From Chloroflexota bacterium (lineage in GTDB: Bacteria; Chloroflexota; UBA11872), in contig JAPPKM010000109.1 of assembly GCA_028874315.1 (NCBI GenBank), positions 1-55,991 on the forward strand: a stretch of 55,991 nt of DNA, in the 5' to 3' direction. How positions within the stretch are numbered: position 1 is the stretch's first letter; every line of letters starts with the position of its first letter. Positions 8,859 through 17,281 of the stretch are shown here, piece by piece. Made by a program: the position numbers and the translations under genes. The notes below the pieces were generated by a model, which was not told where the DNA came from, did no database searches, and saw nothing but the letters and a program-made list of their open reading frames with translations.

Positions 8859-9320
8859 CTAGGGGCTGAGGCGTTCGCCGCGTTCGAGCGCCTGAACCTT
8901 ATGGAGGCGACGAACGTAGCGTTCCTCGTCGTCGGCAAACTCGGCGCCGAGGAAGGCATCGACGAGTTCCTGGATCAGGGAGAGGCCAACGATGCCTGAG
9001 CCCAGGCAGAGGATGTTCATGTCGTCGTGCTCGACGCCCTGGCGAGCGGAGTAGGTGTCGTGGCACATGCCGGCGCGGGCGCCCGCGATCTTATTGGCCG
9101 CAACGCAGGCGCCGACACCGCTGCCGCAGACGATGATTCCGCGGTCGGCCTGGCCGGAGGCGACGGCCTCGGCCACAACGGCGGCATAGTCGGGGTAGTC
9201 AACGGAGTCCTCGGAGTGGGCGCCGAAGTCAATGACGTCGCAGCCGGCGGCGCGCAGGATCGAGATTAGATCGGACTTGATTGCAAAGCCGCGGTGGTCC
9301 ACGCCGATCGCGACGTTCAT
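8859..9320 (-). CDS. rpiB: Ribose-5-phosphate isomerase B
   Basis: A 153-residue RpiB/LacA/LacB-family isomerase that interconverts ribulose 5-phosphate and ribose 5-phosphate. It shows the family start MNVAIGVDHRGF, the catalytic Cys65 in VCGSGVG, and the phosphate-binding segment HDTYSARQGVEHDDMN beginning at His87. A GGAG ribosome site 8 bases ahead supports the ATG. It lies just downstream of the gluconokinase-like gene on the same strand (75-base gap). It complements the nearby tal and zwf genes of the pentose phosphate pathway. Some RpiB homologues act on allose or galactose 6-phosphates; the context favours ribose. Confidence 0.93.
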   Translation of the reverse strand: MNVAIGVDHRGFAIKSDLISILRAAGCDVIDFGAHSEDSVDYPDYAAVVAEAVASGQADRGIIVCGSGVGACVAANKIAGARAGMCHDTYSARQGVEHDDMNILCLGSGIVGLSLIQELVDAFLGAEFADDEERYVRRLHKVQALERGERLSP

Positions 9321-9395
9321 GGGTGTCTCCGGGGGGTCGCCATGCCTGGGGGCAGTTTCCGCGACCGGGGCATCGTTTGCACGTCTGGCCGGGGC

Positions 9396-10907
9396 TCAGC
9401 GGGCCCCAAGGCCACCTGACCCGGCCATGCGCTGGTAGAGGCGACGCTGGCGGGCGCGGGCACCCTGGTAGACGGCGTGGTGGTCGAGGTTCGGTTCGAA
9501 TGGCTGGTCGCCTTCGTTTAGCGCGTTGGCCGGGAAGGGATGACCAAGGGACTGCAGTGCCCAGATCGCGGCACCGCGGCTGGTGGGTTCAGCAACGGCG
9601 GAGCGGATGACGGGACGGCCAAGGACGTCAGCGAGGATTTGCGTCCAGCGGTCGGACCGTTGCAGCGCACCGCCGGAGACGTGGACGACGTGGGGTTCGC
9701 CGATGACGGGAACCAGCAGGTCATAGATGGCCGCGAGGCGGTAGCTGACGGCTTCGATGCCGGCCATAAGCAGGTCGGCGGGCCGGGTGTTGAGGCGCGC
9801 GCCGTGGATGGTGGCGCGGGCGGAGTCGTCCCAGCCGGGACTGCGTTCGCCGGCGAGGAAGGGCAGCACGGTGAGGCCGTGGCCGTCTGGCGGCAGATGG
9901 GCGATGACGTCGTCGGGGTCGTCACCGCGGACGCCGCGCAGGAGGTCGCGCAGCCAGGCGACGACGATACCGCCGTTGCTCTCGGCGCCACCCAGCAACG
10001 ATCGCGAACGGTCGACCCGGTATTCCCAGAGTCCGGCGGGCACCGAGCGAACCGGGCCGGGCACCAGGGCGCGAACGGCGGCGCTGGTGCCGATGTTGAA
10101 GACGATGGCGTCGGACTCGCCGGGAGCGGTGCCGAGGTTGCTGCAGAGGCCGTCGCCCAGCGCCGGGAACCAGGGAATGTCGGCCAGGGCGGGCCAGCGT
10201 TGACGCCAGGGTTCGGCAAGACCTCGCAAGGGCTCGCCGGCTGAATCAATGGCGCCGAGATTTGTGGGATCGACGTTGAGGGCGCCGAGGGTGGCGAGGT
10301 CCCAGTCGAGTTCACGACGGTTCAACATGCCGGACCAGGCGGCGAGGCTGAGCCCCAGGCCGCACGGCCGGCCGAAGAGGCGCTGCCAGGCGTACTCGGC
10401 AAAGGTGATCCAGCGGGCGACCTGGCGAACCACGTGGGGCTGGGTGCGGCGCAGCCAGCGCAAGCGGGCGGGCAGGTAGCTGGCGTGGATGGGCGTGCCG
10501 GTGCGGTCGTAGGAGCCAGCTACGTCCCATTCCTGGCGGAGGACGGCGGCATCGTCAGCACAGCGCGTGTCGGCGTAGGTGTACACGGGAGTTCGGGGCT
10601 CGCCGGCGGCCGTCACACCGAGCACGCTGGAAGCGAAGACGCTGGCGCCGACGCCCTGGATGGCGGCGGATCGGGGCCCCAGTCGTTGGAGCGCGACATC
10701 GATGGCCTGGACGAGTCGATCGACGAGAGCGTCCGCATCGATCTGGACGCCGCCGTCGGGCGTGGTGTCAAAGCTGGAAGCGATCTGCGCCTCGCTGCCG
10801 GGGATCGGTGAGCCAGCGGCGGTGTGCGCGGCGGCGCGGACCGAGGAACTGCCGACGTCGATACTCAGAACCAGAGGCGACCGGCTGACCGAAGGCTCAC
10901 TCGCCAC
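9396..10907 (-). CDS. FGGY-family carbohydrate kinase, probably gluconokinase
   Basis: A 503-residue kinase of the FGGY family. The N-terminal ATPase loop is SIDVGSSSVR (about residues 15-24). NIGTSAAVR, the form typical of FGGY gluconokinases, comes in the middle, then FLAGERSPGWDD and a HVSGGALQRSD nucleotide-binding loop. Gluconokinase would make 6-phosphogluconate, the next intermediate after Zwf, which suits the pentose phosphate neighbourhood. Xylulose or another sugar acid remains possible. The GTG start is preceded by GGGAG at 7 bases. A flavoprotein gene is divergent, with 90 bases between the starts. Confidence 0.85.
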   Translation of the reverse strand: MASEPSVSRSPLVLSIDVGSSSVRAAAHTAAGSPIPGSEAQIASSFDTTPDGGVQIDADALVDRLVQAIDVALQRLGPRSAAIQGVGASVFASSVLGVTAAGEPRTPVYTYADTRCADDAAVLRQEWDVAGSYDRTGTPIHASYLPARLRWLRRTQPHVVRQVARWITFAEYAWQRLFGRPCGLGLSLAAWSGMLNRRELDWDLATLGALNVDPTNLGAIDSAGEPLRGLAEPWRQRWPALADIPWFPALGDGLCSNLGTAPGESDAIVFNIGTSAAVRALVPGPVRSVPAGLWEYRVDRSRSLLGGAESNGGIVVAWLRDLLRGVRGDDPDDVIAHLPPDGHGLTVLPFLAGERSPGWDDSARATIHGARLNTRPADLLMAGIEAVSYRLAAIYDLLVPVIGEPHVVHVSGGALQRSDRWTQILADVLGRPVIRSAVAEPTSRGAAIWALQSLGHPFPANALNEGDQPFEPNLDHHAVYQGARARQRRLYQRMAGSGGLGAR

Positions 10908-10959
10908 GACGAACTCCCAGCGCAGGCGGCGTGGCGTCAGTTTAGGGCGGGCGCCTCCC

Positions 10960-10965
10960 TATACT
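10960..10965 (+). promoter_or_regulatory. Putative -10 element of the flavoprotein reductase gene
   Basis: TATACT, 32 bases upstream of the ATG at 10998, followed by a GC-only run (CGCGGCGCC). It lies in the 90-base divergent gap. The same arrangement recurs ahead of other genes here. No clear -35 box was found. Confidence 0.4.
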
Positions 10966-10997
10966 TCGCGGCGCCCGGCCGTGGCGGAGCGACACGC

Positions 10998-12194
10998 ATG
11001 CTGACCCTGGCGTGCGACCTGCTGGTGGTTGGGGGTGGTCCGGCAGGTGCGGCCGCCGCGATCGCCGCACGACGGGCAACGCCGGAACTCCGCACGGTGG
11101 TGCTGGATCGCCAGACGTTTCCCAGGGACAAGGCTTGCGGCGACGGCCTGGGACCGGGCGTGGTGGCGCGGCTGGCGGACCTGGACGCCACTGCGGTCGT
11201 GCGGGGACGCCGTCCGGTCGAGCGACTGAAGATCGTTGCGCCGTCGGGCGCCGAGGTGGTGGGCGACTTACCGGCGATTGGTGAGGCCGCGCGGGGTTAC
11301 GTGGTTCCGCGCGCGGAGTTCGATGACGCGTTGCTGGGGCGTGCCCGGGATGCCGGGGCCGACGTATTGACCGAGATTCGGGTGGAGGGGCTGGCGTCGC
11401 CCGGCGATGCCTCGGTCAGGGTCACGGCAGGCGGTCTGCATGGGCCCGTCTCCATTGAGGCGCGGGCCGTTGTCGCCGCCGATGGGGCGCGGTCAGACGT
11501 GCGGCGACTGTTGGGGGTCGCCTACAACGACTCGAGGCACACTGGCGTGGCGATACGGGCATACGTGGAGCGGCCCGGCGGGTTCGAGCACATGGCGTTC
11601 TTCTTCAAGCGCGAACTCCTGCCGGCGTACGGATGGGTGTTTCCGATCGACGAGCGGGGCGCGAACGTGGGGGTGATGATCGACGCCGCGCGTTTCCGAC
11701 GGCAGGAGCGGCGCCTGCCTGACCTGCTCCGAGACTTTCTACAGTCAAGCGGGCATGCGTCTCTGAAGCCGGAGCGGTCGCGGGCGTACATGCTGCCGTT
11801 TGCCAGCTACGTGCCCCCGCTGGTGCATGGGCGCGTGGCGCTGGTTGGGGACGCCGGGTCGATGATCAATCCGTTCTCGGGGGAGGGGATTGCCTACGGC
11901 ATGGCGGCTGGCATGGAGGCGGCGAGACGGGCCGTACGAGCACTGCGGTCGGGAGGCGCAGAGCCGCCGTTCGTGGGGTTCGACGCGTGGTTTCGGGAAC
12001 GATTCGGCGAGCACTTTCAGGCGTCGGCGCGAGCCAAACGGCTGGCGCAGCGAGCCTGGATTGCCGATTTCGGGGTGCGAGCCGCGCGACGACGGCCGGA
12101 GTTCGTGCGGGAAGGTATCGAGCTGCTGGTGGGCGAGGGCACGGCGCTGTCGTGGCGGAGCCTGGCGCGGCTGCTGGTGCACGGACGCAGCTAG
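10998..12194 (+). CDS. Geranylgeranyl reductase family FAD-dependent oxidoreductase
   Basis: A 398-residue flavoprotein. The FAD-binding loop GGGPAG (residues 12-17) is followed by PRDKACGDGL, the motif specific to the geranylgeranyl reductase family. A second FAD contact, GDAGSMINPFSGEGIAYG, lies near residue 280. Family members reduce isoprenoid double bonds in chlorophyll, quinone or archaeal-type lipid side chains, but many bacterial homologues have unknown substrates. No isoprenoid or quinone genes are nearby. The ATG at 10998 is chosen because the fold begins directly after it, and a GGAG site lies about 10 bases upstream. An open extension upstream runs through the kinase promoter region and is unlikely to be coding. 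Confidence 0.85.
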   Translation: MLTLACDLLVVGGGPAGAAAAIAARRATPELRTVVLDRQTFPRDKACGDGLGPGVVARLADLDATAVVRGRRPVERLKIVAPSGAEVVGDLPAIGEAARGYVVPRAEFDDALLGRARDAGADVLTEIRVEGLASPGDASVRVTAGGLHGPVSIEARAVVAADGARSDVRRLLGVAYNDSRHTGVAIRAYVERPGGFEHMAFFFKRELLPAYGWVFPIDERGANVGVMIDAARFRRQERRLPDLLRDFLQSSGHASLKPERSRAYMLPFASYVPPLVHGRVALVGDAGSMINPFSGEGIAYGMAAGMEAARRAVRALRSGGAEPPFVGFDAWFRERFGEHFQASARAKRLAQRAWIADFGVRAARRRPEFVREGIELLVGEGTALSWRSLARLLVHGRS

Positions 12195-12230
12195 CGCTTC
12201 ACCGCCCGCTGTCTCCGCGCGCGTCCGAGG

Positions 12231-12761
12231 TCAGGCGCGCCTGGTCGGTGATTCGTCCTCGCCGTTCGAAGAAATCGCGGGCGCTACGCCGCCGGTGTCG
12301 GACGACGCATGGTGGGCCCCGGATTCCGGGTCGGCGCTTGCCACCGATTCCTGAGATCCGGCCGCGGCCGGGTCCGTCGCACCGGGCGCCTTGTCGGGTC
12401 CGGCATCCCGGGTTGGCGGTTTTTGGGCGCTCGCGGCCGTCGGAGAGTCCGGGTGCTCACCACGGAGGCGGTCGCCCATCTCCGTGATGGTCGCGTCGAC
12501 TCGCTTCACGACTTCCTGCGTGCGCTCGTGCCGCAGGGCGTCGTCGACCCGCTCCATGGCCTTGTCACCGAGGGTGACCAACTCGTCGCGAAGCCGGCGG
12601 GCCTCGTCGCTCTCCAGGCCTGCCTCGACGCGGGACTTGGCTTCCGTCAGGCGCGCACGGACTTTTTCGCCGCGTTCGCCGCCGACTTCGTCGCCCACCC
12701 GCTTGATCAGGCCGTCGAGGCGCCGCCCCCAGCCTCTCTCGCCCTTGTCTTCCGCGCTCAT
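12231..12761 (-). CDS. Charged, mostly helical protein with disordered tail
   Basis: A 176-residue cytoplasmic protein of no recognised family. Residues 1-100 are rich in Lys, Arg, Glu and Asp with heptad-like spacing, consistent with helical bundles or coiled coil. Residues 105-176 are low-complexity (Pro, Ala, Ser, Asp, Gly) and probably disordered. There is no signal peptide or membrane segment. The ATG has an AGGTGA site 4 bases upstream. It converges with the flavoprotein gene (36-base gap) and diverges from the next oxidoreductase. The two-part composition and ribosome site make a real gene likely. Confidence 0.6.
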   Translation of the reverse strand: MSAEDKGERGWGRRLDGLIKRVGDEVGGERGEKVRARLTEAKSRVEAGLESDEARRLRDELVTLGDKAMERVDDALRHERTQEVVKRVDATITEMGDRLRGEHPDSPTAASAQKPPTRDAGPDKAPGATDPAAAGSQESVASADPESGAHHASSDTGGVAPAISSNGEDESPTRRA

Positions 12762-12816
12762 GGCGTCACCTGGTTCAACAGATTCTCTATGTAGAGCTTA
12801 CTGCGGCGGCTCGTGC

Positions 12817-12822
12817 TACCGT
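12817..12822 (+). promoter_or_regulatory. Putative -10 element of the second oxidoreductase gene
   Basis: TACCGT followed by CGCGCCGCC, 29 bases before the ATG at 12852, in the gap between divergent genes. It fits the TAnnnT plus GC-run pattern. The -35 box is unclear. Confidence 0.3.
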
Positions 12823-12851
12823 CGCGCCGCCGGACCCTGGAGTCGTCGCCC

Positions 12852-13856
12852 ATGAGCACGCCGCGCCGTATCGCCGTTATCGAAGTCAACCACTGGCACT
12901 CCACCTACGACGCCGCCTATTTGACGGTGCTGCAGAACCTGGACCTGGACGTGGAGCTGGTCGGGGTATCGGACAGCGACGCCGAGATCGCGGAGGACCG
13001 GGCGCGCCGGTACGAGACAACGGCGTTTACCGATTACCGCGAGATGATTGACGCGACGAAGCCGGAGTTCGTGATCGCCCTGGGACGGCACGTCGAAATG
13101 CCGGAGATCGCGGGGTACCTGATCGAGGCCGACATCCCGTTCATGATGGAAAAACCAATGGGGACCAGCGCGGGCGTCGTGAGCGGGCTGGCGGACCTGG
13201 CGGAGGCGCGGGGCGCGTGGGTTTCGGTGCCGTTTCCCAACCGGCAGTCGCCGTGGGCGGCGAAGGCCCGCGAGATGATTGCGGCGGACGAGTTCGGGCC
13301 GATTTCGCACATCGTGTTCCGGATTATCCGGCCGACCATGCAACGTTATGTCGAGTGGGACTCGCCGTGGATGCTGGACCGCTCGCAGGCGGGCGGGGGC
13401 GCGCTGACGAACCTGGGCGGCCACGGCATGGACATGTCGCGGTTTCTGCTGGGCGAGGACGTGCAGGTGGTATCGGCGGTGATCAGCAACATCGTGCACG
13501 CCTCGGAGGTCGAGGACTACGCGCTGGCGACGCTGCGCAGCAGCAGCGGGACGCTGGTGCACGTGGAGGTGGGCTACACGATGCCCACGTGGCCCGCGAA
13601 CGAGTCGGACTCCGAGATGAAGGTGGCGGGCGCGAACGCCATGCTGCAAGCGGTTCCCGACGGCCTGCAGATCCTGGCGCCGGGTCGGAACGAGCACCTG
13701 GACACCCCGGTGACCGTGCTGTCGGCCTATCCGGGATTCGTCCGGGACTGCCTGGAACGGGTGGGCCGCGGCGACCCGCCGGCGATCACGCCGAGGGATT
13801 GCGCGAATGCGGTGCAGTTGATCGATGACGCCTACCGGGCGGCCGGCCGGGTCTAG
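12852..13856 (+). CDS. Gfo/Idh/MocA family NAD(P)-dependent oxidoreductase
   Basis: A 334-residue member of the Gfo/Idh/MocA family. It has an N-terminal nucleotide-binding domain with GVSDSDAEIA after the second strand, the EKPMGTS motif carrying the conserved Lys (about residue 101), and a GGHGMDMSRFLLG stretch with the presumed catalytic His. The usual GxGxxG loop is replaced by a stretch beginning EVNHWHSTYD, a clear divergence that may alter cofactor handling. The ATG at 12852 is preferred to an upstream in-frame start because the first strand (RRIAVIEV) begins right after it and GGAG lies 10 bases before it. It converges with the sugar isomerase gene (6-base gap). Substrate unknown; probably a sugar or cyclitol. 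Confidence 0.82.
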   Translation: MSTPRRIAVIEVNHWHSTYDAAYLTVLQNLDLDVELVGVSDSDAEIAEDRARRYETTAFTDYREMIDATKPEFVIALGRHVEMPEIAGYLIEADIPFMMEKPMGTSAGVVSGLADLAEARGAWVSVPFPNRQSPWAAKAREMIAADEFGPISHIVFRIIRPTMQRYVEWDSPWMLDRSQAGGGALTNLGGHGMDMSRFLLGEDVQVVSAVISNIVHASEVEDYALATLRSSSGTLVHVEVGYTMPTWPANESDSEMKVAGANAMLQAVPDGLQILAPGRNEHLDTPVTVLSAYPGFVRDCLERVGRGDPPAITPRDCANAVQLIDDAYRAAGRV

Positions 13857-13862
13857 TCCGGC

Positions 13863-14633
13863 TTAGTCCCGCGGCTCCAGCCGGCGGACGATCGACAGGC
13901 TGCCGGCGGCGGAGGTCCGTGGATCGTCCAAGGCCATGTTGACTTCAACGCTCACGGGGCCGTCGTAGGGCGCTTCGACGACCGCGCGCAGGGCGTCGCT
14001 GACCCAGGCCTCGTCCTGGATCCCTTCCAGCAGGCCGAGATGCAGGTCGCTCCGGGCGTCGTTGTCATTGACGTGGACGTACTGGAGACGATCGCCGGCG
14101 GCCTGGATGGATTCGGCGACGGACTCGCCGGCGATCTGGTTGTGGCCGACGTCAAGCAGCAGGTAGAGGTTGTCGTGGCCGCAGGCCGTGATGAAGTCGA
14201 GCGTCGCGCGGACGGTGGGGAGGCCGCGGCCGGGGAAGTGCTCGATGCCGAGACGGATTCCGGCGCGCCGGGCTTCATCGGCCAGGGTAAGGGCCGATTC
14301 ACGGTAGGCCGCGATGGCCGGGGCGTCGGGCGTGGCAGGGGGCGCGAGGTAGACGTCGGGAATGCCGAGGCCCTGCGCTTCGCGGATGCCGGCCAGGACA
14401 TGGTCCACGGCGATCTGACGGGCTGGCTCGGAGGTCGCATCCAGCAGGACGCCGTCGGGCATGAGGTGGGCGACGGCCATGCAGGTGATTGGGAGCGTTC
14501 GTTCCGTTTCTGAGAGCCGGCTGTAGCCGGGGCGGACATCCACGGACTGGAATCCGGCGGCGGCGGCGAATTCGGTGGCGACGGCCGGGTCGTCAGGCAG
14601 GCCCCACAGACAGAACGCGACATGCAGGCTCAT
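13863..14633 (-). CDS. Sugar phosphate isomerase/epimerase (xylose isomerase-like TIM barrel)
   Basis: A 256-residue protein with the AP-endonuclease-2/xylose-isomerase-like TIM-barrel pattern. Metal-binding residues are expected in IEHFPGRG, LLLDVGHNQI (the Asp-x-Gly-His metal motif), YVHVNDND and VSVEVNM. Relatives isomerise or epimerise sugars, inositol intermediates or hydroxypyruvate, and many are uncharacterised. It starts 13 bases after glpK ends, so the two are probably co-transcribed, and it may process a polyol or sugar linked to glycerol-type metabolism. The ATG is clear although the ribosome site is weak. Confidence 0.8.
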   Translation of the reverse strand: MSLHVAFCLWGLPDDPAVATEFAAAAGFQSVDVRPGYSRLSETERTLPITCMAVAHLMPDGVLLDATSEPARQIAVDHVLAGIREAQGLGIPDVYLAPPATPDAPAIAAYRESALTLADEARRAGIRLGIEHFPGRGLPTVRATLDFITACGHDNLYLLLDVGHNQIAGESVAESIQAAGDRLQYVHVNDNDARSDLHLGLLEGIQDEAWVSDALRAVVEAPYDGPVSVEVNMALDDPRTSAAGSLSIVRRLEPRD

Positions 14634-14646
14634 GGCGGGCAGTTTC

Positions 14647-16164
14647 TCACGCGTCGGACGGGGCCGACGCCCAGCCGCGGGTGCGCTGGACGGCGCGGCG
14701 CCAGGTTGGGCGGCTGATGGCCAGCGTTTCCTGGCCTGGCTCGAACCGAGTTGGCGCGGGGCGCAGTGCGCGCAACTCGTTCACGCCGGACCAGACGCCC
14801 TGGGCCAGGCCCGCCAGGTAGGCCGCGCCGAGGGCGGTGGTTTCGATGTCCGCCGGTCGGGCGACGGCGCGGACCGCGCTGGCGGCCTGGAGTTGGAGGA
14901 GCAGGTCGTTGGCGGCGGCGCCGCCGTCGACGAACAGGTCGCCGGCCAGGGGCGGCATGAGCTCCAGTACGTCCTGGACCTGGTGAACAATGGCTTCGAG
15001 CGAGGCGCGGGCGAGGTGGGCCGATGAGACCCCGCGGGTGAGGCCGAGAATCGCCCCGCGAGCGTCGGGATCCCAATAGGGCGCGCCGAGACCGGTGAAG
15101 GCGGGGACGACGACCGCGCCGCCGGTGTCGGGAACAGCGCGGGCGAGAGTTTCGATCTCGGGGGCTGACTCGATCAGGCCCAGCTCGTCGCGCAGCCATT
15201 GCACGAGGGCGCCGCCGGTGAACACGCTGCCCTCGTAGGCATAGGTGAGGCCGTGGGGCCGTCCGAGCGCCACCGTGGTTAGCAAGTCTTCGATATCGGG
15301 CGGGCGCGTATCGCCGGCGTGCTGGAGGAGGAAGCAGCCGGTGCCGTAGGTCACCTTGGCGGCGCCGGGCGCCACCGCGAGGTGGCCGAAGAGGGCGGCC
15401 TGCTGATCGCCGGCGATGCCGCTGATGGGCGTGCCCGGGGCAACCGGCGCGTCGACACCGGTGACGGCGCATTCGCCGACGGAGGGCACGATCTCCGGCA
15501 GAGCTTGTGCTGGAATCCCGAACAGCTCGGTCATATCGGTCGACCAGCGGCCCGTGTCGAGATCCATGAGCAGGGTTCGAGAGGCGTTGGTGGCGTCGCT
15601 GAGGTGGGCGCCGCCGGTCAGGCGGGCCATCAGCCAGGCGTCCACCGTTCCCAGGCGCAGGCGACCGGCGTCGCGGGCGGCGGCGACGTTCGGCAGGTGG
15701 TTCAGCATCCAGGCGAACTTGCCGGCGCTGAAGTATGGGCTGGGTCGCAGGCCGGTGGCTGCGCGGATGGCGTTGCCGTGGCCACCGGCCTCCAGGTCAG
15801 CCATCTGGGGTGCGGTGCGAACGTCCTGCCAGACGATGGCGGGGCCCAGGGGTTCCAGGGTCGCCGCGTCCCAGGCGACGGCGGTTTCGCGCTGGTTGGT
15901 GATTCCGACAGCCGCGACCGAATCGGACGGCGCGGCCTCCATGGCCCGCCGCACGCTCTGAAGGACGCCTTGCCAGATCTGGTCGGGGTCATGTTCGACC
16001 CAGCCGGGACGCGGGTATCGCTGAGTCACCGGCGCGTAGGCGCGACCCACGATGCGGGCGCGCTCGTCGACGGCCAAGGTGGTGGTGCCGGTGGTGCCCT
16101 GGTCAATGGCGAGAATCACGTCGGGACATTCGGGCAGGCTCGTGAGGCAGGCGTACGGTAGCAT
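14647..16164 (-). CDS. glpK: Glycerol kinase
   Basis: An FGGY-family kinase of about 505 residues that makes glycerol 3-phosphate. The N-terminal ILAIDQGTTGTT matches the glycerol kinase signature. Other signatures are GITNQRETAVAWD, VWQDVRT, the conserved DATNASRTLLMD, GIAGDQQAALFG, and a late FVDGGAAANDLLLQLQAA. The start is uncertain: the ATG at 16164 adds about 15 residues before the first strand, a GTG at 16119 matches the family N-terminus, and a TTG lies at 16191; none has a good ribosome site. It is divergent from dcd, and the ATG overlaps the dcd candidate -10 element. Glycerol 3-phosphate would also feed phospholipid synthesis. Confidence 0.93.
   Translation of the reverse strand: MLPYACLTSLPECPDVILAIDQGTTGTTTLAVDERARIVGRAYAPVTQRYPRPGWVEHDPDQIWQGVLQSVRRAMEAAPSDSVAAVGITNQRETAVAWDAATLEPLGPAIVWQDVRTAPQMADLEAGGHGNAIRAATGLRPSPYFSAGKFAWMLNHLPNVAAARDAGRLRLGTVDAWLMARLTGGAHLSDATNASRTLLMDLDTGRWSTDMTELFGIPAQALPEIVPSVGECAVTGVDAPVAPGTPISGIAGDQQAALFGHLAVAPGAAKVTYGTGCFLLQHAGDTRPPDIEDLLTTVALGRPHGLTYAYEGSVFTGGALVQWLRDELGLIESAPEIETLARAVPDTGGAVVVPAFTGLGAPYWDPDARGAILGLTRGVSSAHLARASLEAIVHQVQDVLELMPPLAGDLFVDGGAAANDLLLQLQAASAVRAVARPADIETTALGAAYLAGLAQGVWSGVNELRALRPAPTRFEPGQETLAISRPTWRRAVQRTRGWASAPSDA
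16159..16164 (+). promoter_or_regulatory. Putative -10 element of dcd
   Basis: TAGCAT followed by CGGCGCCGC, 36 bases upstream of the dcd GTG. It resembles other -10 candidates in the window. It coincides with the ATG proposed for the divergent glpK, which is a reason to favour a more internal glpK start. Confidence 0.3.
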
Positions 16165-16200
16165 CGGCGCCGCACGCCAACGGGGCGACAAGGGGGGCGA

Positions 16201-16764
16201 GTGGTCCTGAGCGATCGGGCTCTACGCGAGGCGATCGCGTCAGGCCGTCTAACCGTCACCCCGCTCGACGAAACCGCGATTCAGCCATCGAGCGTCGACC
16301 TGCGGCTTGGCCCCGTGTTCCAGGTATTCGTGAATCAGACCGAGACGCACATCGATCCCAGGCAGAACCAACCGGACCTGACCAAGCGGGTCGAGGTGGC
16401 CGAGGGCGCCAGCTTCGTTCTTCACCCCGGCGAGTTCGTGCTGGGCGGCACGGTCGAGATCATCCAGATGTCGGACGACCTGGTCGGCCGCATCGAGGGC
16501 AAGAGTTCCCTGGGGCGGTTAGGCTTGATGGTGCACAGCACGGCGGGCTATGTGGATCCGGGCTTTCGCGGCAGTTTGACGCTGGAGTTGTCGAATCACG
16601 CCAATCTGCCCATCCTGCTGTGGCCCGGCATGCGGGTCAGCCAACTGTCGGTGATGCAGCTCACGAGCCCGGCGGAGCGCCCGTACGGCTCGCCGGGACT
16701 GGACAGCAAGTATCAGGACCAGGTGGGGTCGACACCCAGCCGGTCGCATCTTGGATTCGCCTAG
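16201..16764 (+). CDS. dcd: dCTP deaminase, probably bifunctional (dUMP-forming)
   Basis: A 187-residue trimeric deaminase of the dUTPase fold. It has GKSSLGR (residues 100-106), HSTAG (112-116) and the catalytic Glu129 in SLTLELSN. The HSTAG segment and the C-terminus GSTPSRS match the actinobacterial type that converts dCTP directly to dUMP, rather than the E. coli type, whose segment is HVTAH. The GTG start gives the standard MVLSD N-terminus and has an AAGGGGGG ribosome site. The Nudix gene follows after 31 bases; the pair suggests nucleotide-pool maintenance. The bifunctional assignment is inferred from motif similarity. Confidence 0.92.
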   Translation: MVLSDRALREAIASGRLTVTPLDETAIQPSSVDLRLGPVFQVFVNQTETHIDPRQNQPDLTKRVEVAEGASFVLHPGEFVLGGTVEIIQMSDDLVGRIEGKSSLGRLGLMVHSTAGYVDPGFRGSLTLELSNHANLPILLWPGMRVSQLSVMQLTSPAERPYGSPGLDSKYQDQVGSTPSRSHLGFA

Positions 16765-16795
16765 CCGCATTGCCGGCATGGTTTAGGAGCACGCA

Positions 16796-17281
16796 ATGGC
16801 AGAAGCCGCCGATCAGCCCGCAACAGCCACCGGCAGCGAGGAGCCTTTCCTCGAATCGTCCGGCGGCGTGATCTTTCGCCGGAAGAACGGCCAGGTTCAA
16901 GTGGCCGTGGTTCAGACCCAACGCGGGGCCTGGGTCCTGCCGAAAGGCGCCGTTGAGCCGGGCGAAGCGCCCAAGGAGGCCGCGGTGCGCGAGGTGCTGG
17001 AGGAAACCGGCATCGTGGGCGAAGTTGTGGATGATCTCGGCGAGATTCGCTACGAGGTGCGACCGGACTTGTGGACGGGGTTTGTGCCGAAGGTCGTGCA
17101 TCAGTACCTGCTGCGGTCCACGGGCGGCAACATTCGTCCGGACCCGGCGGAGCACGTGGAAGCGCGCTGGGTGCCGATGCCGGACGCTGTCAGGATGCTG
17201 CATCACGTGAACGAACGAACGATCATGCTTCGCGCCGAGGATCTGCTGACCCGGCAGGATCCAGGGAGTCCGGGTGCGTAG
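16796..17281 (+). CDS. Nudix hydrolase
   Basis: A 161-residue protein with a perfect Nudix box at residues 51-73 (Gly51, Glu57, Arg65-Glu66, Glu69-Glu70, Gly72). It would hydrolyse a nucleoside diphosphate linked to another group, with divalent metal bound by the box glutamates. The N-terminal SSGGVIFRR and the QRGAWVLPKG stretch are like those of Ap4A/diadenosine-type or mutT-like members, but the substrate is not determinable. AGGAG lies 6 bases before the ATG. It follows dcd on the same strand and overlaps the next gene by 8 bases (GTG at 17274). Confidence 0.92.
   Translation: MAEAADQPATATGSEEPFLESSGGVIFRRKNGQVQVAVVQTQRGAWVLPKGAVEPGEAPKEAAVREVLEETGIVGEVVDDLGEIRYEVRPDLWTGFVPKVVHQYLLRSTGGNIRPDPAEHVEARWVPMPDAVRMLHHVNERTIMLRAEDLLTRQDPGSPGA

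Noticed and set aside
9490-9510. GGTTCGAAT sequence resembling a tRNA T-loop
   Set aside because: It lies inside the FGGY kinase coding sequence with no cloverleaf around it.
12816-13697. A 293-codon frame opposite the second oxidoreductase
   Set aside because: Shadow of a clear family member; rich in Arg, His and Pro without domains.
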